Below, piece by piece: positions 24,746-33,497 of a stretch of 64,000 nt of DNA. A program made the position numbers and the translations under genes. This stretch comes from Streptomyces sp. 1222.5 (lineage in GTDB: Bacteria > Actinomycetota > Actinomycetes > Streptomycetales > Streptomycetaceae), in the NCBI RefSeq assembly GCF_900105245.1, contig NZ_FNSZ01000001.1:6942001-7006000 (forward strand), in the 5' to 3' direction. Each line of letters opens with the position of its first letter. The first letter of the stretch is position 1. The notes below the pieces were generated by a model, which was not told where the DNA came from, made no database searches, and was given only the letters and a program-made list of their open reading frames with translations.

Positions 24746-26944
24746 CTACCCGCCGTCGCCCGCCTGTTCGCGGATCCGCTCGGCGATCTGCGGCGGCATC
24801 GGCTCGTGCCGGGCGTACGCCCGGTCGAACCGGGCCGTGCCGTGCGACAGCGAGCGCAGGTCCACGGCGTACCGGCCGATCTCGAACTCCGGCACCTCGG
24901 CCCTGATCAGCGTCCGCCCGGTACCCACCTGTTCGGTGCCGAGCAGGCGGCCGCGCCGGCTCGACAGGTCGCTCATCACCGGGCCCACGTAGTCGTCGCC
25001 GACGAGGACGGTCACCTCGGCGACCGGTTCCAGCAGATGGATCCGCGCGCCCGCGGCGGCCTCGCGCAGCGCCAGCGCACCCGCCGTCTGGAAGGCGGCG
25101 TCGGAGGAGTCCACCGAGTGCGCCTTGCCGTCCAGCAGCGTGATCCGGACGTCGATGAGCGGATACCCGGCGGCCACACCCTTGGCCGCCTGCGCCCGGA
25201 CGCCCTTCTCGACGGACGGGATGAACTGCCGGGGCACCGCCCCGCCGACCACCTTGTCCACGAACTCGATGCCCGAACCGCCCGGCAGCGGCTCCACCTC
25301 GATCTCGCAGATCGCGTACTGCCCGTGCCCGCCGGACTGCTTCACATGCCGTCCGCGCCCGCCGGCCTTGGCCGCGAACGTCTCCCGCAGAGAGACCCGG
25401 TGGGGGACGACGTCGACCTGGACGCCGTAGCGGCTGCGCAGCCGTTCCAGGGCGACGTCCGCATGGGCCTCGCCCAGACACCACAGGACCACCTGATGGG
25501 TGTCCTGGTTCTGCTCCAGGCGCATCGTCGGGTCCTCGGCGACCAGCCGGGACAGGCCCTGGGACAGCTTGTCCTCGTCGGCCTTGCTGTGCGCCTGGAT
25601 GGCGAGCGGCAGCAGCGGGTCCGGCATCTGCCAGGGCTCCATCAGGAGCGGGTCGTCCTTCGCGGACAGCGTGTCACCGGTCTCCGCGCGGCCCAGCTTG
25701 GCCACGCACACCAGGTCGCCGGCGACGGCGTGCGTCACCGGACGCTGCTGCTTGCCGAAGGGCATGGACAGGGCGCCGATCTTCTCGTCGACGTCGTGGT
25801 CCTCGTGCCCGCGGTCGGCGAGACCGTGCCCGGAGACGTGCACCGTCTGGTCCGGGCGCAGCGTCCCGGAGAACACGCGGACGAGGGAGATGCGGCCGAC
25901 GTACGGGTCGGAGGAGGTCTTGACGACCTCGGCGACCAGCGGACCGCCGGTGTCGCACGGCTTCAGCTCGCGCTGCTTGCCGTCGACGGTCGTGACGCCG
26001 GGCAGGGGATGCTCGAACGGGGTCGGGAACCCGCCGGTGATCAGCTCCAGCAGCTCGACCGTGCCGAGCCCCTGGCGGGCGCCCTCGGCGGCGGGCGCGG
26101 CGGCGAGGACGGGGAAGAAGCTGCCGCGGGCGACGGCCCGCTCCAGGTCCTCGATCAGCGTCTTGACGTCGACCTGCTCACCGCCGAGATAGCGGTCCAT
26201 GAGGGTCTCGTCCTCGCTCTCGGCGATGATCCCCTCGATGAGCCGGTTGCGGGCCTCCTCGATGTCCGACAGCTGGTCCTCGCCGGGCTCGGAGTCCTTG
26301 CGCTCACCGGCCGAGTAGTCGAAGAGCTTCCGGGACAGCAGCCCGATCAGCCCGGTCACCGGCGCGTGTCCGTCCGGGCCCTCGGGGCCGCGCAGCGGCA
26401 GGTACAGGGGCAGTACGGCGTCGGGGTCGTCGCCGCCGAAGGCCTCCGCGCAGATCCGCGTGGTCTCCTCGAAGTCCGCGCGCGCGGACTCCAGGTGCGT
26501 GATCACGATCGCGCGGGGCATGCCGACCGCCGCGCACTCCTCCCACAGCATCCGGGTCGAGCCGTCCACCCCGTCCGAGGCCGAGACGACGAAGAGGGCC
26601 GCGTCCGCGGCGCGCAGACCGGCCCTGAGCTCACCGACGAAGTCGGCGTATCCGGGGGTGTCGAGCAGGTTGACCTTGATGCCGTCCCATTCGACCGGCG
26701 CGAGGGAGAGCTGTACGGAGCGTTGCTGCCGGTGCTCGATGTCGTCGTAGTCGGACACGGTGCCGCCGTCCTCGACGCGGCCCGCCCGGTTCACCGCCCC
26801 CGCGGTCAGCGCGAGGGCTTCCACCAGAGTGGTCTTGCCCGATCCGCTGTGGCCGACCAGCACCACGTTCCGGACGGACGTGGGTTGGTCGGCCGCCAGA
26901 GCCCTGCCGGCGGCTCCGGGGTGTGTCTGTGTCTTGTCGCCCAT
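24746..26944 (-). CDS. EF-G-like paralogue (EF-G2 type), degenerate GTPase
   Basis: 732-aa protein with the five-domain layout of elongation factor G. G1 is intact (GHSGSGKTT, residues 31-39), but the DTPGH motif is DTPGY (95-99), losing the catalytic His; the NKxD motif is replaced by THLE (149-152); switch I reads EHRQQRSVQL rather than the usual RGITI. Domains III-V are conserved (SGGHGQYAICEIEVEPL, EPVAEVTVLVGDDYVGPVMSDLSSRRGR). It probably binds the ribosome but may not hydrolyse GTP normally, and cannot be the housekeeping FusA. Mycobacterial EFG2 is the nearest named relative I know. ATG 26944 follows GGGAGGCAGG. Confidence 0.88.
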   Translation of the reverse strand: MGDKTQTHPGAAGRALAADQPTSVRNVVLVGHSGSGKTTLVEALALTAGAVNRAGRVEDGGTVSDYDDIEHRQQRSVQLSLAPVEWDGIKVNLLDTPGYADFVGELRAGLRAADAALFVVSASDGVDGSTRMLWEECAAVGMPRAIVITHLESARADFEETTRICAEAFGGDDPDAVLPLYLPLRGPEGPDGHAPVTGLIGLLSRKLFDYSAGERKDSEPGEDQLSDIEEARNRLIEGIIAESEDETLMDRYLGGEQVDVKTLIEDLERAVARGSFFPVLAAAPAAEGARQGLGTVELLELITGGFPTPFEHPLPGVTTVDGKQRELKPCDTGGPLVAEVVKTSSDPYVGRISLVRVFSGTLRPDQTVHVSGHGLADRGHEDHDVDEKIGALSMPFGKQQRPVTHAVAGDLVCVAKLGRAETGDTLSAKDDPLLMEPWQMPDPLLPLAIQAHSKADEDKLSQGLSRLVAEDPTMRLEQNQDTHQVVLWCLGEAHADVALERLRSRYGVQVDVVPHRVSLRETFAAKAGGRGRHVKQSGGHGQYAICEIEVEPLPGGSGIEFVDKVVGGAVPRQFIPSVEKGVRAQAAKGVAAGYPLIDVRITLLDGKAHSVDSSDAAFQTAGALALREAAAGARIHLLEPVAEVTVLVGDDYVGPVMSDLSSRRGRLLGTEQVGTGRTLIRAEVPEFEIGRYAVDLRSLSHGTARFDRAYARHEPMPPQIAERIREQAGDGG

Positions 26945-27249
26945 GATCCTGCCTCCCGTGCACGGTGAGGTCACTGTGGGCGCGGACACGCGGGACCCGC
27001 GTGCTCTGGCGGCTCCGGCGACGCCCGCGGTTATTCGAGCTTTCCACTCCCGTCATGCCGCGTCCATACGAACGACCACGAAGGCCGCGGACCGGTACCG
27101 ATCGCGCCACACACGCCCCGAGTGCGGCCGTGGGCACCGGCTCGCGGCACGAGCCGCGGGTGCCCGCCCGTCGAGCGCGCGCGTGCGTGACTACGATGGG
27201 CCAGCCGGCGGCCACCAGGGCCGCGGCCACACCGACCGTCGGGAAGGCC
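26945..27249. other. Divergent promoter region, EF-G2 / pgsA
   Basis: 305 bp. TACGAT (27192-27197) on the plus strand is a likely -10 box for the PIM operon, giving a leader of about 45 nt. An ATG at 27196 is in frame with pgsA but would overlap this box. Confidence 0.45.
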
Positions 27250-27924
27250 ATGCTGAACAAGTACGCGCGTGCATTCTTCACGCGTGTCCTCACGCCGTTC
27301 GCCGCGTTTCTCATCCGCCGGGGCGTCAGCCCCGACACGGTCACGCTCCTCGGCACGGCGGGTGTGGTCGCGGGAGCGCTGGTCTTCTATCCCAGGGGCG
27401 AGTTCTTCTGGGGCACGGTCGTCATCACCCTGTTCGTCTTCTCCGACCTCGTCGACGGCAACATGGCCCGCCAGCTGGGCCGCTCCAGCCGCTGGGGCGC
27501 CTTCCTCGACTCCACCCTGGACCGGGTCGCCGACGGCGCCATCTTCGGCGGCTTCGCGCTCTGGTACGCGGGCAACGGCGCCGACAACGTCCTGTGCGCC
27601 GTCTCGATCTTCTGCCTGGCCAGCGGCCAGGTGGTGTCGTACACGAAGGCGCGTGGCGAGTCCATCGGGCTGCCTGTGGCGGTCAACGGGCTCGTGGAGC
27701 GCGCCGAACGGCTGGTGATCTCGCTGGTCGCGGCCGGTTTCGCGGGACTGCACAAGTTCGGGGTGCCGGGCATCCAGTGGCTGCTGCCGGTCGCCCTGTG
27801 GATCGTCGCCGTGGGCAGCCTCGTCACGCTGATCCAGCGGGTCGTCACCGTCCGCCGCGAGTCCGCCGAGGCCGAGGCGGCCGCCGGGCAGAACACCTCC
27901 CAGGGGAGCGAGGCCGCGAAGTGA
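27250..27924 (+). CDS. pgsA: Phosphatidylinositol phosphate synthase
   Basis: CDP-alcohol phosphatidyltransferase that joins CDP-diacylglycerol and inositol phosphate, the first step of actinobacterial phosphatidylinositol. 224 aa, about six membrane helices. The diagnostic motif D-x2-D-G-x2-A-R-x8-G-x3-D-x3-D is complete in DLVDGNMARQLG and WGAFLDSTLDRVAD. The neighbouring PIM acyl- and mannosyltransferases identify it as the inositol enzyme rather than a phosphatidylglycerophosphate synthase. Start ATG 27250 after GGGAAGG; the stop overlaps the next GTG (GTGA). Confidence 0.92.
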   Translation: MLNKYARAFFTRVLTPFAAFLIRRGVSPDTVTLLGTAGVVAGALVFYPRGEFFWGTVVITLFVFSDLVDGNMARQLGRSSRWGAFLDSTLDRVADGAIFGGFALWYAGNGADNVLCAVSIFCLASGQVVSYTKARGESIGLPVAVNGLVERAERLVISLVAAGFAGLHKFGVPGIQWLLPVALWIVAVGSLVTLIQRVVTVRRESAEAEAAAGQNTSQGSEAAK

Positions 27925-28829
27925 GCAGCGCCGACCGGCTCACCGACTCGCTGTACGGGCTCGGCTGGAGCACCGTCAAGAGGCTCCCCGAACCGGCCGC
28001 CGTCCGGCTCGGCCGCACCATCGCCGATCTCGCCTGGAAGAAGCGCGGCAAGGGCGTCCTGCGCCTGGAGTCCAACTACGCGCGCGTGCTGCCCGACGCC
28101 ACGCCCGAGCGCCTGGCCGAGCTGTCCCGCGCGGGCATGCGCTCCTACCTGCGCTACTGGATGGAGTCCTTCCGGCTCCCCGCCTGGAGCGCCGAGCGGG
28201 TGCGGACGGGCTTCGACCCCAAGGACCTCCACTTCCTCACCGACGGCCTCGCCTCCGGCCGGGGCGTCGTCCTCGCCCTGCCCCACCTGGCCAACTGGGA
28301 CCTGGCCGGCGCCTGGGTCACCACCAAGCTCGAGACGCCCTTCACGACGGTCGCCGAGCGCCTGAAGCCCGAGACGCTGTACGACCGCTTCGTCGCCTAC
28401 CGCGAGGGCCTCGGCATGGAGGTCCTGCCGCACAGCGGGGGCTCCGCCTTCGGCACCCTCGCCCGCCGGCTGCGCGACGGCGGCCTGGTCTGCCTGGTCG
28501 CCGACCGCGACCTGTCCGCCTCCGGCGTGGAGGTCGACTTCTTCGGCGAGACGGCACGGATGCCCGCCGGCCCGGCCCTGCTCGCCCAGCAGACCGGCGC
28601 CCTGCTGCTGCCGGTCACGCTCTGGTACGACGAGTCGCCCGTCATGAAGGGCCGGCTCCATCCCCCGATCGAGGTGCCGGAGTCAGGCACGCGGGCCGAG
28701 AAGACGTCTGTGATGACACAGGCGCTGGCGAACGCCTTCGCCACCGGCATCGCCCACCATCCGGAGGACTGGCACATGCTCCAGCGCCTGTGGCTCGCCG
28801 ACCTCGACCCCGCGAAGGGACCCTCGTGA
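27921..28829 (+). CDS. Phosphatidylinositol mannoside acyltransferase
   Basis: 302-aa acyltransferase of the lauroyl/LpxL-HtrB superfamily that acylates the mannose of PIM1/PIM2 at the inner face of the membrane (PatA in mycobacteria). The catalytic HxxxxD motif is ALPHLANWDLAGAW; a second conserved part is CLVADRDLSASGVEVDFFG, then GPALLAQQTGALLLPVTLW. Peripheral membrane; no clear helix. GTG 27921 overlaps pgsA by 4 bp and its own stop overlaps pimA by 4 bp, so the three genes form one operon. Confidence 0.9.
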   Translation: MSSADRLTDSLYGLGWSTVKRLPEPAAVRLGRTIADLAWKKRGKGVLRLESNYARVLPDATPERLAELSRAGMRSYLRYWMESFRLPAWSAERVRTGFDPKDLHFLTDGLASGRGVVLALPHLANWDLAGAWVTTKLETPFTTVAERLKPETLYDRFVAYREGLGMEVLPHSGGSAFGTLARRLRDGGLVCLVADRDLSASGVEVDFFGETARMPAGPALLAQQTGALLLPVTLWYDESPVMKGRLHPPIEVPESGTRAEKTSVMTQALANAFATGIAHHPEDWHMLQRLWLADLDPAKGPS

Positions 28830-29989
28830 GAATCGGGATCGTCTGCCCGTACTCCTGGGACGTGCCCGGTGGCGTCCAGTTCCACATCCGCGATCTCGCC
28901 GAGTACTTCATCCGGCTCGGCCACGAGGTCTCCGTGCTCGCCCCGGCCGACGACGACACGCCCCTGCCGCCGTACGTCGTCTCGGCCGGCCGCGCGGTCC
29001 CGGTGCCGTACAACGGCTCGGTGGCCCGCCTCAACTTCGGTTTCCTGTCGGCCGCGCGGGTGCGGCGCTGGCTGCACGACGGGGCCTTCGACGTGGTCCA
29101 CATCCACGAGCCGACCTCGCCCTCGCTGGGACTGCTGACCTGCTGGGCGGCCCAGGGGCCCATCGTCGCGACCTTCCACACCTCCAACCCGCGCTCGCGC
29201 GCCATGATCGCCGCGTACGCGATCCTGCAGGCCGCGCTGGAGAAGATCAGCGCGCGGATCGCCGTGAGCGAGTACGCCCGGCGCACGCTGGTCGAGCACC
29301 TCGGCGGGGACGCGGTGGTCATCCCCAACGGCGTCGACGTGGACTTCTTCGCCAAGGCCGAGCCGAGGCCCGAGTGGCAGGGCGACACGATCGGCTTCAT
29401 CGGGCGCATCGACGAACCCCGTAAGGGCCTGCCCGTCCTGATGCGGGCCCTGCCGAAGATCCTCGCGGCCCGCCCGGGGGCGAGGCTGCTGGTCGCGGGA
29501 CGGGGCGACGAGGAGGCGGCCGTCGAGGAACTGCCGAAGGAGCTGCGCTCGCGCGTGGAGTTCCTCGGCATGGTCAGCGACGAGGACAAGGCGCGCTTCC
29601 TGCGCAGCGTCGACCTGTACGTCGCGCCCAACACCGGCGGCGAGAGCTTCGGCATCATCCTGGTCGAGGCGATGTCGGCGGGCGCGCCCGTCCTCGCCTC
29701 CGACCTGGACGCGTTCGTCCAGGTCCTGGACAAGGGCGCGGCGGGCGAGGTCTTCGCCAACGAGGACGCGGACGCCCTGGCCGAGGCGGCCGTACGGCTG
29801 CTCGGCGACCCCGAGCGGCTGGCCGAGCTGGGCGACCTCGGAAGCGCCCACGTGCGGCGCTTCGACTGGTCGACGGTCGGCGCGGACATCCTGTCCGTCT
29901 ACGAGACGGTGACGGCCGGCGCGGCGGCGGTGGCGGCGGACGAACGCACGACGGGCCTGCGAGCACGGTTCGGCCTGGCCCGGGACTGA
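28826..29989 (+). CDS. pimA: Phosphatidylinositol alpha-mannosyltransferase (PimA-type)
   Basis: 387-aa GT4-family retaining glycosyltransferase with two Rossmann lobes. It transfers mannose from GDP-Man to phosphatidylinositol. The acceptor lobe starts RIGIVCPYSWDVPGGVQFHI (PGGVQ typical of GT4); the donor lobe holds IGRIDEPRKGLPVLMRAL and NTGGESFGIILVEAMSAGAP, the E-x7-E motif. GTG 28826 overlaps the acyltransferase stop (GTGA). The gene closes the PIM operon. Confidence 0.9.
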   Translation: MRIGIVCPYSWDVPGGVQFHIRDLAEYFIRLGHEVSVLAPADDDTPLPPYVVSAGRAVPVPYNGSVARLNFGFLSAARVRRWLHDGAFDVVHIHEPTSPSLGLLTCWAAQGPIVATFHTSNPRSRAMIAAYAILQAALEKISARIAVSEYARRTLVEHLGGDAVVIPNGVDVDFFAKAEPRPEWQGDTIGFIGRIDEPRKGLPVLMRALPKILAARPGARLLVAGRGDEEAAVEELPKELRSRVEFLGMVSDEDKARFLRSVDLYVAPNTGGESFGIILVEAMSAGAPVLASDLDAFVQVLDKGAAGEVFANEDADALAEAAVRLLGDPERLAELGDLGSAHVRRFDWSTVGADILSVYETVTAGAAAVAADERTTGLRARFGLARD

Positions 29990-30357
29990 GGCAGTTCCGG
30001 TCGGGCCGGGCAGGCCGTGGGGACTGTTGGTGCGGTGGCCGGGAGCCGCTGCCGGTCGGCACCCCGTCGATCCGGGCCGATACGGCTCACGCGCGGTCGG
30101 CGCGGCTCGGCGGGGCGACGCGGCAGTCGTTCCGGTCGGCACCGCGTCGAGCCGGGGCGGTCCGGATCGGACTGGCACGGGGAGTCATGGGGGAGGCCGG
30201 TCGTCTGGGCCCGACGTCTACTCCGGCCGGCAGGGCTCTGTGGCGGCTCCCGCCCGACGGTGAGCACCCGGTGGGCGGGGCGCCCCGCCCGGGGCCCATG
30301 CGAGCCTTCGGTCACCGGCCCGGACGCGCGCCTGGCCCGCCCCGATAACCTTCGCCC
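29990..30357. other. Intergenic region with imperfect direct repeats
   Basis: 368 bp. CCGGTCGGCACC(C/G)CGTCGA and following bases occur at 30052 and 30132, 80 bp apart; no gene is convincing. GATAACCT near 30344-30351 is a likely -10 box for the next gene, which would then be leaderless. Confidence 0.5.
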
Positions 30358-30900
30358 GTGACCGCAACCCTCATCTGGATCCTTGTCGCGCTCCTCGCCA
30401 TCGGCGTCTACCTGAGCTGGACGGCCGGGCGGCTGGACCGGCTGCACGTCCGGATGGACGCCGCCCGCGCCGCGCTCGACGCACAGCTGCTGCGGCGGGC
30501 CTCCGTGGCGCAGGAACTCGCGACCTCGGGCGTGCTCGACCCGGCCGCCTCCATCGTGCTGTACGAGGCCGCGCACGCGGCCCGGCAGTCCGAGGAGGAG
30601 CAGCGGGAGGTGGCCGAGAGCGAGCTGAGCCAGGCGCTGCGCGCGGTCTTCGAGGACGCGCAGCAGGTCGAGGCCGTACGGGAGGCCCCCGGGGGCGAGG
30701 AGGCGGCCCACGAGCTGGCCGAGGCCGTACGGCGGGTCCCCATGGCCCGCCGCTTCCACAACGACACCGTGGGAGCGGCCCGGCGGCTGCGCGAGCACCG
30801 CAAGGTCCGCTGGTTCCGGCTCGCCGGCCACGCCCCGTTCCCGCTGGCCTTCGAGATGGACGACGAGCCGCCCGCCGCCCTGGTGGAACGGGTCTCGTGA
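30358..30900 (+). CDS. LemA-like membrane-anchored protein
   Basis: 180 aa: one N-terminal helix (LIWILVALLAIGVYLSWTAG), then a mostly helical, charged domain with coiled-coil character (RLDRLHVRMDAARAALDAQL and SEEEQREVAESELSQALRAVF). The opening RLDRLHVRMDAARAALD with later FHNDTVGAARRLREHRKVRWFRLAGH resembles LemA (helix pair and NDxV.xYN region), but the match is only moderate. Function unknown; N-terminal membrane anchor with the rest either side. GTG 30358 without ribosome site; leaderless by its -10 position. Confidence 0.75.
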   Translation: MTATLIWILVALLAIGVYLSWTAGRLDRLHVRMDAARAALDAQLLRRASVAQELATSGVLDPAASIVLYEAAHAARQSEEEQREVAESELSQALRAVFEDAQQVEAVREAPGGEEAAHELAEAVRRVPMARRFHNDTVGAARRLREHRKVRWFRLAGHAPFPLAFEMDDEPPAALVERVS

Positions 30901-31027
30901 ACGGCCGCCGACGGGCCCATGAGCGAAAAGGATCCACCGGCTCACCATTGGCCCTTGCTGTGGCCTGGTCCACTCACGTTTCCTCGATGCTGCAGAGAAA
31001 CCCTCTTTCCCTTCAGTGAGGTCACCC

Positions 31028-31933
31028 GTGTCCACCACCGAGAACCAGGCTCCCGAGACCGGCACCGCCCGTGTGAAGCGCGGCATGGCCGAGCAGCTCA
31101 AGGGCGGCGTGATCATGGACGTCGTCACGCCGGAGCAGGCGAAGATCGCCGAGGACGCGGGCGCCGTCGCCGTCATGGCCCTGGAGCGGGTCCCGGCCGA
31201 CATCCGCAAGGACGGCGGCGTGGCCCGTATGTCCGACCCGGACATGATCGAGGGCATCATCGACGCGGTCTCCATCCCGGTGATGGCCAAGTCCCGCATC
31301 GGCCACTTCGTCGAGGCCCAGGTCCTGCAGTCCCTCGGCGTCGACTACATCGACGAGTCCGAGGTCCTCACCCCGGCCGACGAGGTCAACCACTCCGACA
31401 AGTGGTCCTTCACCACGCCGTTCGTGTGCGGTGCCACCAACCTGGGCGAGGCCCTGCGCCGTATCGCCGAGGGCGCCGCGATGATCCGCTCCAAGGGTGA
31501 GGCCGGTACCGGCAACGTCGTCGAGGCCGTCCGCCACCTGCGCCAGATCAAGAACGAGATCGCCAGGCTGCGCGGCTTCGACAACCACGAGCTGTACGCC
31601 GCCGCCAAGGAGCTGCGCGCCCCCTACGAGCTGGTCAAGGAGGTCGCCGAGCTGGGCAAGCTCCCGGTCGTCCTCTTCTCCGCCGGTGGCGTGGCCACCC
31701 CGGCCGACGCGGCCCTGATGCGTCAGCTCGGCGCCGAGGGCGTGTTCGTCGGCTCCGGCATCTTCAAGTCCGGCGACCCGGCCAAGCGCGCCGCCGCCAT
31801 CGTCAAGGCCACCACCTTCTACGACGACCCGAAGATCATCGCGGAGGCGTCCCGCAACCTCGGCGAGGCCATGGTCGGCATCAACTGCGACACCCTCCCC
31901 GAGACCGAGCGCTACGCGAACCGCGGCTGGTAA
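31028..31933 (+). CDS. pdxS: Pyridoxal 5'-phosphate synthase, synthase subunit
   Basis: 301 aa, the (beta/alpha)8 subunit that condenses ribose 5-phosphate, glyceraldehyde 3-phosphate and ammonia into PLP. The strictly conserved family segments are present: KRGMAEQLKGGVIMDVV, ARMSDPDMIEGIIDAVSIPV, VMAKSRIGHFVEAQ (active-site Lys), GEAGTGNVVEAVRHLR and FVGSGIFKSGDP. It forms the dodecamer core to which PdxT docks. I chose GTG 31028 with upstream GAGG; GTG 31016 is also in frame. An imperfect palindrome GTGGCCTGGTCCAC lies at 30960-30973, about 65 bases upstream, and may be regulatory. Confidence 0.97.
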   Translation: MSTTENQAPETGTARVKRGMAEQLKGGVIMDVVTPEQAKIAEDAGAVAVMALERVPADIRKDGGVARMSDPDMIEGIIDAVSIPVMAKSRIGHFVEAQVLQSLGVDYIDESEVLTPADEVNHSDKWSFTTPFVCGATNLGEALRRIAEGAAMIRSKGEAGTGNVVEAVRHLRQIKNEIARLRGFDNHELYAAAKELRAPYELVKEVAELGKLPVVLFSAGGVATPADAALMRQLGAEGVFVGSGIFKSGDPAKRAAAIVKATTFYDDPKIIAEASRNLGEAMVGINCDTLPETERYANRGW

Positions 31934-31959
31934 GCGAAGGCCCACAGGTACACCACCCC

Positions 31960-32565
31960 ATGAACACTCCTGTCATTGGCGTCCTGGCCCTCCAGGGCGA
32001 CGTACGGGAGCACCTCATCGCCCTGGCCGCGGCCGACGCCGTGGCCAGGCCGGTGCGGCGCCCCGAGGAACTCGCCGAGGTCGACGGTCTCGTGCTGCCC
32101 GGCGGCGAGTCCACCACCATCTCCAAGCTCGCCGTGCTGTTCGGCGTGATGGACCCCCTCCGCGCGCGCGTGCGGGACGGCATGCCCGTCTACGGCACCT
32201 GCGCGGGCATGATCATGCTCGCCGACAAGATCCTCGACCCCCGCTCGGGCCAGGAGACCATCGGCGGCATCGACATGATCGTGCGCCGCAACGCCTTCGG
32301 CCGGCAGAACGAGTCGTTCGAGGCAGCGGTCGACGTGCGGGGTGTCGCGGGCGATCCTGTGGAGGGCGTCTTCATCCGCGCCCCCTGGGTCGAGTCCGTG
32401 GGCGCCGGAGCCGAGGTGCTCGCCGAGCACGAGGGCCACATCGTCGCCGTCCGCCAGGGCAACGCGCTCGCCACGTCGTTCCACCCGGAACTGACCGGCG
32501 ACCACCGCGTGCACTCCCTGTTCGTCGACATGGTGCGCGCCGACCGGACCCCCGACTCCTTGTAG
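31960..32565 (+). CDS. pdxT: Pyridoxal 5'-phosphate synthase, glutaminase subunit
   Basis: 201-aa class I glutamine amidotransferase that supplies ammonia to PdxS. The nucleophile Cys lies in PVYGTCAGMIML, the His/Glu of the triad in TSFHPELTGDHRVHSLF, and GGESTT (PGGESTTISKLA) forms the oxyanion-loop region. ATG 31960 comes 26 bases after pdxS; the ribosome site is weak (CAGG). Confidence 0.96.
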   Translation: MNTPVIGVLALQGDVREHLIALAAADAVARPVRRPEELAEVDGLVLPGGESTTISKLAVLFGVMDPLRARVRDGMPVYGTCAGMIMLADKILDPRSGQETIGGIDMIVRRNAFGRQNESFEAAVDVRGVAGDPVEGVFIRAPWVESVGAGAEVLAEHEGHIVAVRQGNALATSFHPELTGDHRVHSLFVDMVRADRTPDSL

Positions 32566-32614
32566 GATCGCTGGGGTTCGTTACAGAGTTGGGTTACGCG
32601 AAGGAGACAGGCAG

Positions 32615-33367
32615 ATGTCCGGCCACTCTAAATGGGCTACGACGAAGCACAAGAAGGCCGTGATCGACGCCAAGCGCGGCAAGCTCTTCGCGAAGCTCAT
32701 CAAGAACATCGAGGTCGCGGCGCGTATGGGCGGCGTCGACCTCGAGGGCAACCCGACCCTCTACGACGCCGTACAGAAGGCCAAGAAGCAGTCGGTTCCG
32801 AACAAGAACATCGACTCGGCCATCAAGCGCGGCGGCGGCCTCGAGGCAGGCGGCGCCGACTACGAGACGATCATGTACGAGGGCTACGGTCCGAACGGTG
32901 TCGCGGTGCTCATCGAGTGCCTCACCGACAACCGCAACCGCGCCGCCTCCGACGTCCGCGTCGCCATGACCCGCAACGGCGGCAACATGGCGGACCCGGG
33001 TTCGGTGTCCTACATGTTCAGCCGCAAGGGCGTCGTCATCGTCCCCAAGGGCGAGCTGAGCGAGGACGACGTCCTCGGGGCCGTCCTGGACGCGGGCGCC
33101 GAGGAGGTCAACGACCTCGGTGAGACCTTCGAGGTCATCAGCGAGGCCACCGACCTGGTCGCGGTGCGCACCGCCCTCCAGGAGGCCGGAATCGACTACG
33201 ACTCCGCCGACTCCAGCTTCGTGCCGTCCGTCCAGGTCGAACTGGACGAGGAGGGCGCCAAGAAGATCTTCAAGCTCATCGACGCGCTCGAGGACAGCGA
33301 CGACGTGCAGAACGTCTTCGCCAACTTCGACGTGAGCGACGAGATCATGGAGAAGGTCGACGCGTAA
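32615..33367 (+). CDS. yebC: YebC/PmpR-family protein (TACO1 type)
   Basis: 250 aa. The family opens SGHSKWATTKHKKAVIDAKRGKLF exactly as MSGHSKWATTKHKKA here, and has NKNIDSAIKRGGG and GYGPNGVAVLIECLTDNRNR. Its members were described as transcription regulators and more recently as translation factors that ease ribosome stalling at polyproline; both views exist. The ATG has a strong ribosome site AAGGAGACAGG. It lies between the PLP genes and ruvCAB, the usual actinobacterial order. Confidence 0.96.
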   Translation: MSGHSKWATTKHKKAVIDAKRGKLFAKLIKNIEVAARMGGVDLEGNPTLYDAVQKAKKQSVPNKNIDSAIKRGGGLEAGGADYETIMYEGYGPNGVAVLIECLTDNRNRAASDVRVAMTRNGGNMADPGSVSYMFSRKGVVIVPKGELSEDDVLGAVLDAGAEEVNDLGETFEVISEATDLVAVRTALQEAGIDYDSADSSFVPSVQVELDEEGAKKIFKLIDALEDSDDVQNVFANFDVSDEIMEKVDA

Positions 33368-33394
33368 CGCCTCGCGGCTCCGACACGCGTTTTC

Positions 33395-33430
33395 CGGCGG
33401 GCCGGTGGGACACGTCCCACCGGCCCGCCG
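33395..33430 (+). terminator. Strong hairpin after yebC
   Basis: A perfect 17-bp inverted repeat, 33395-33411 with 33414-33430, arms CGGCGGGCCGGTGGGAC. It separates yebC from ruvCAB. Confidence 0.8.
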
Positions 33431-33497
33431 CGCTGTTCGGCGTTGTCAGTGACACCCGATAGCCTGCACGAACAGGTTGTCGACGGGAGGGGCGCTC

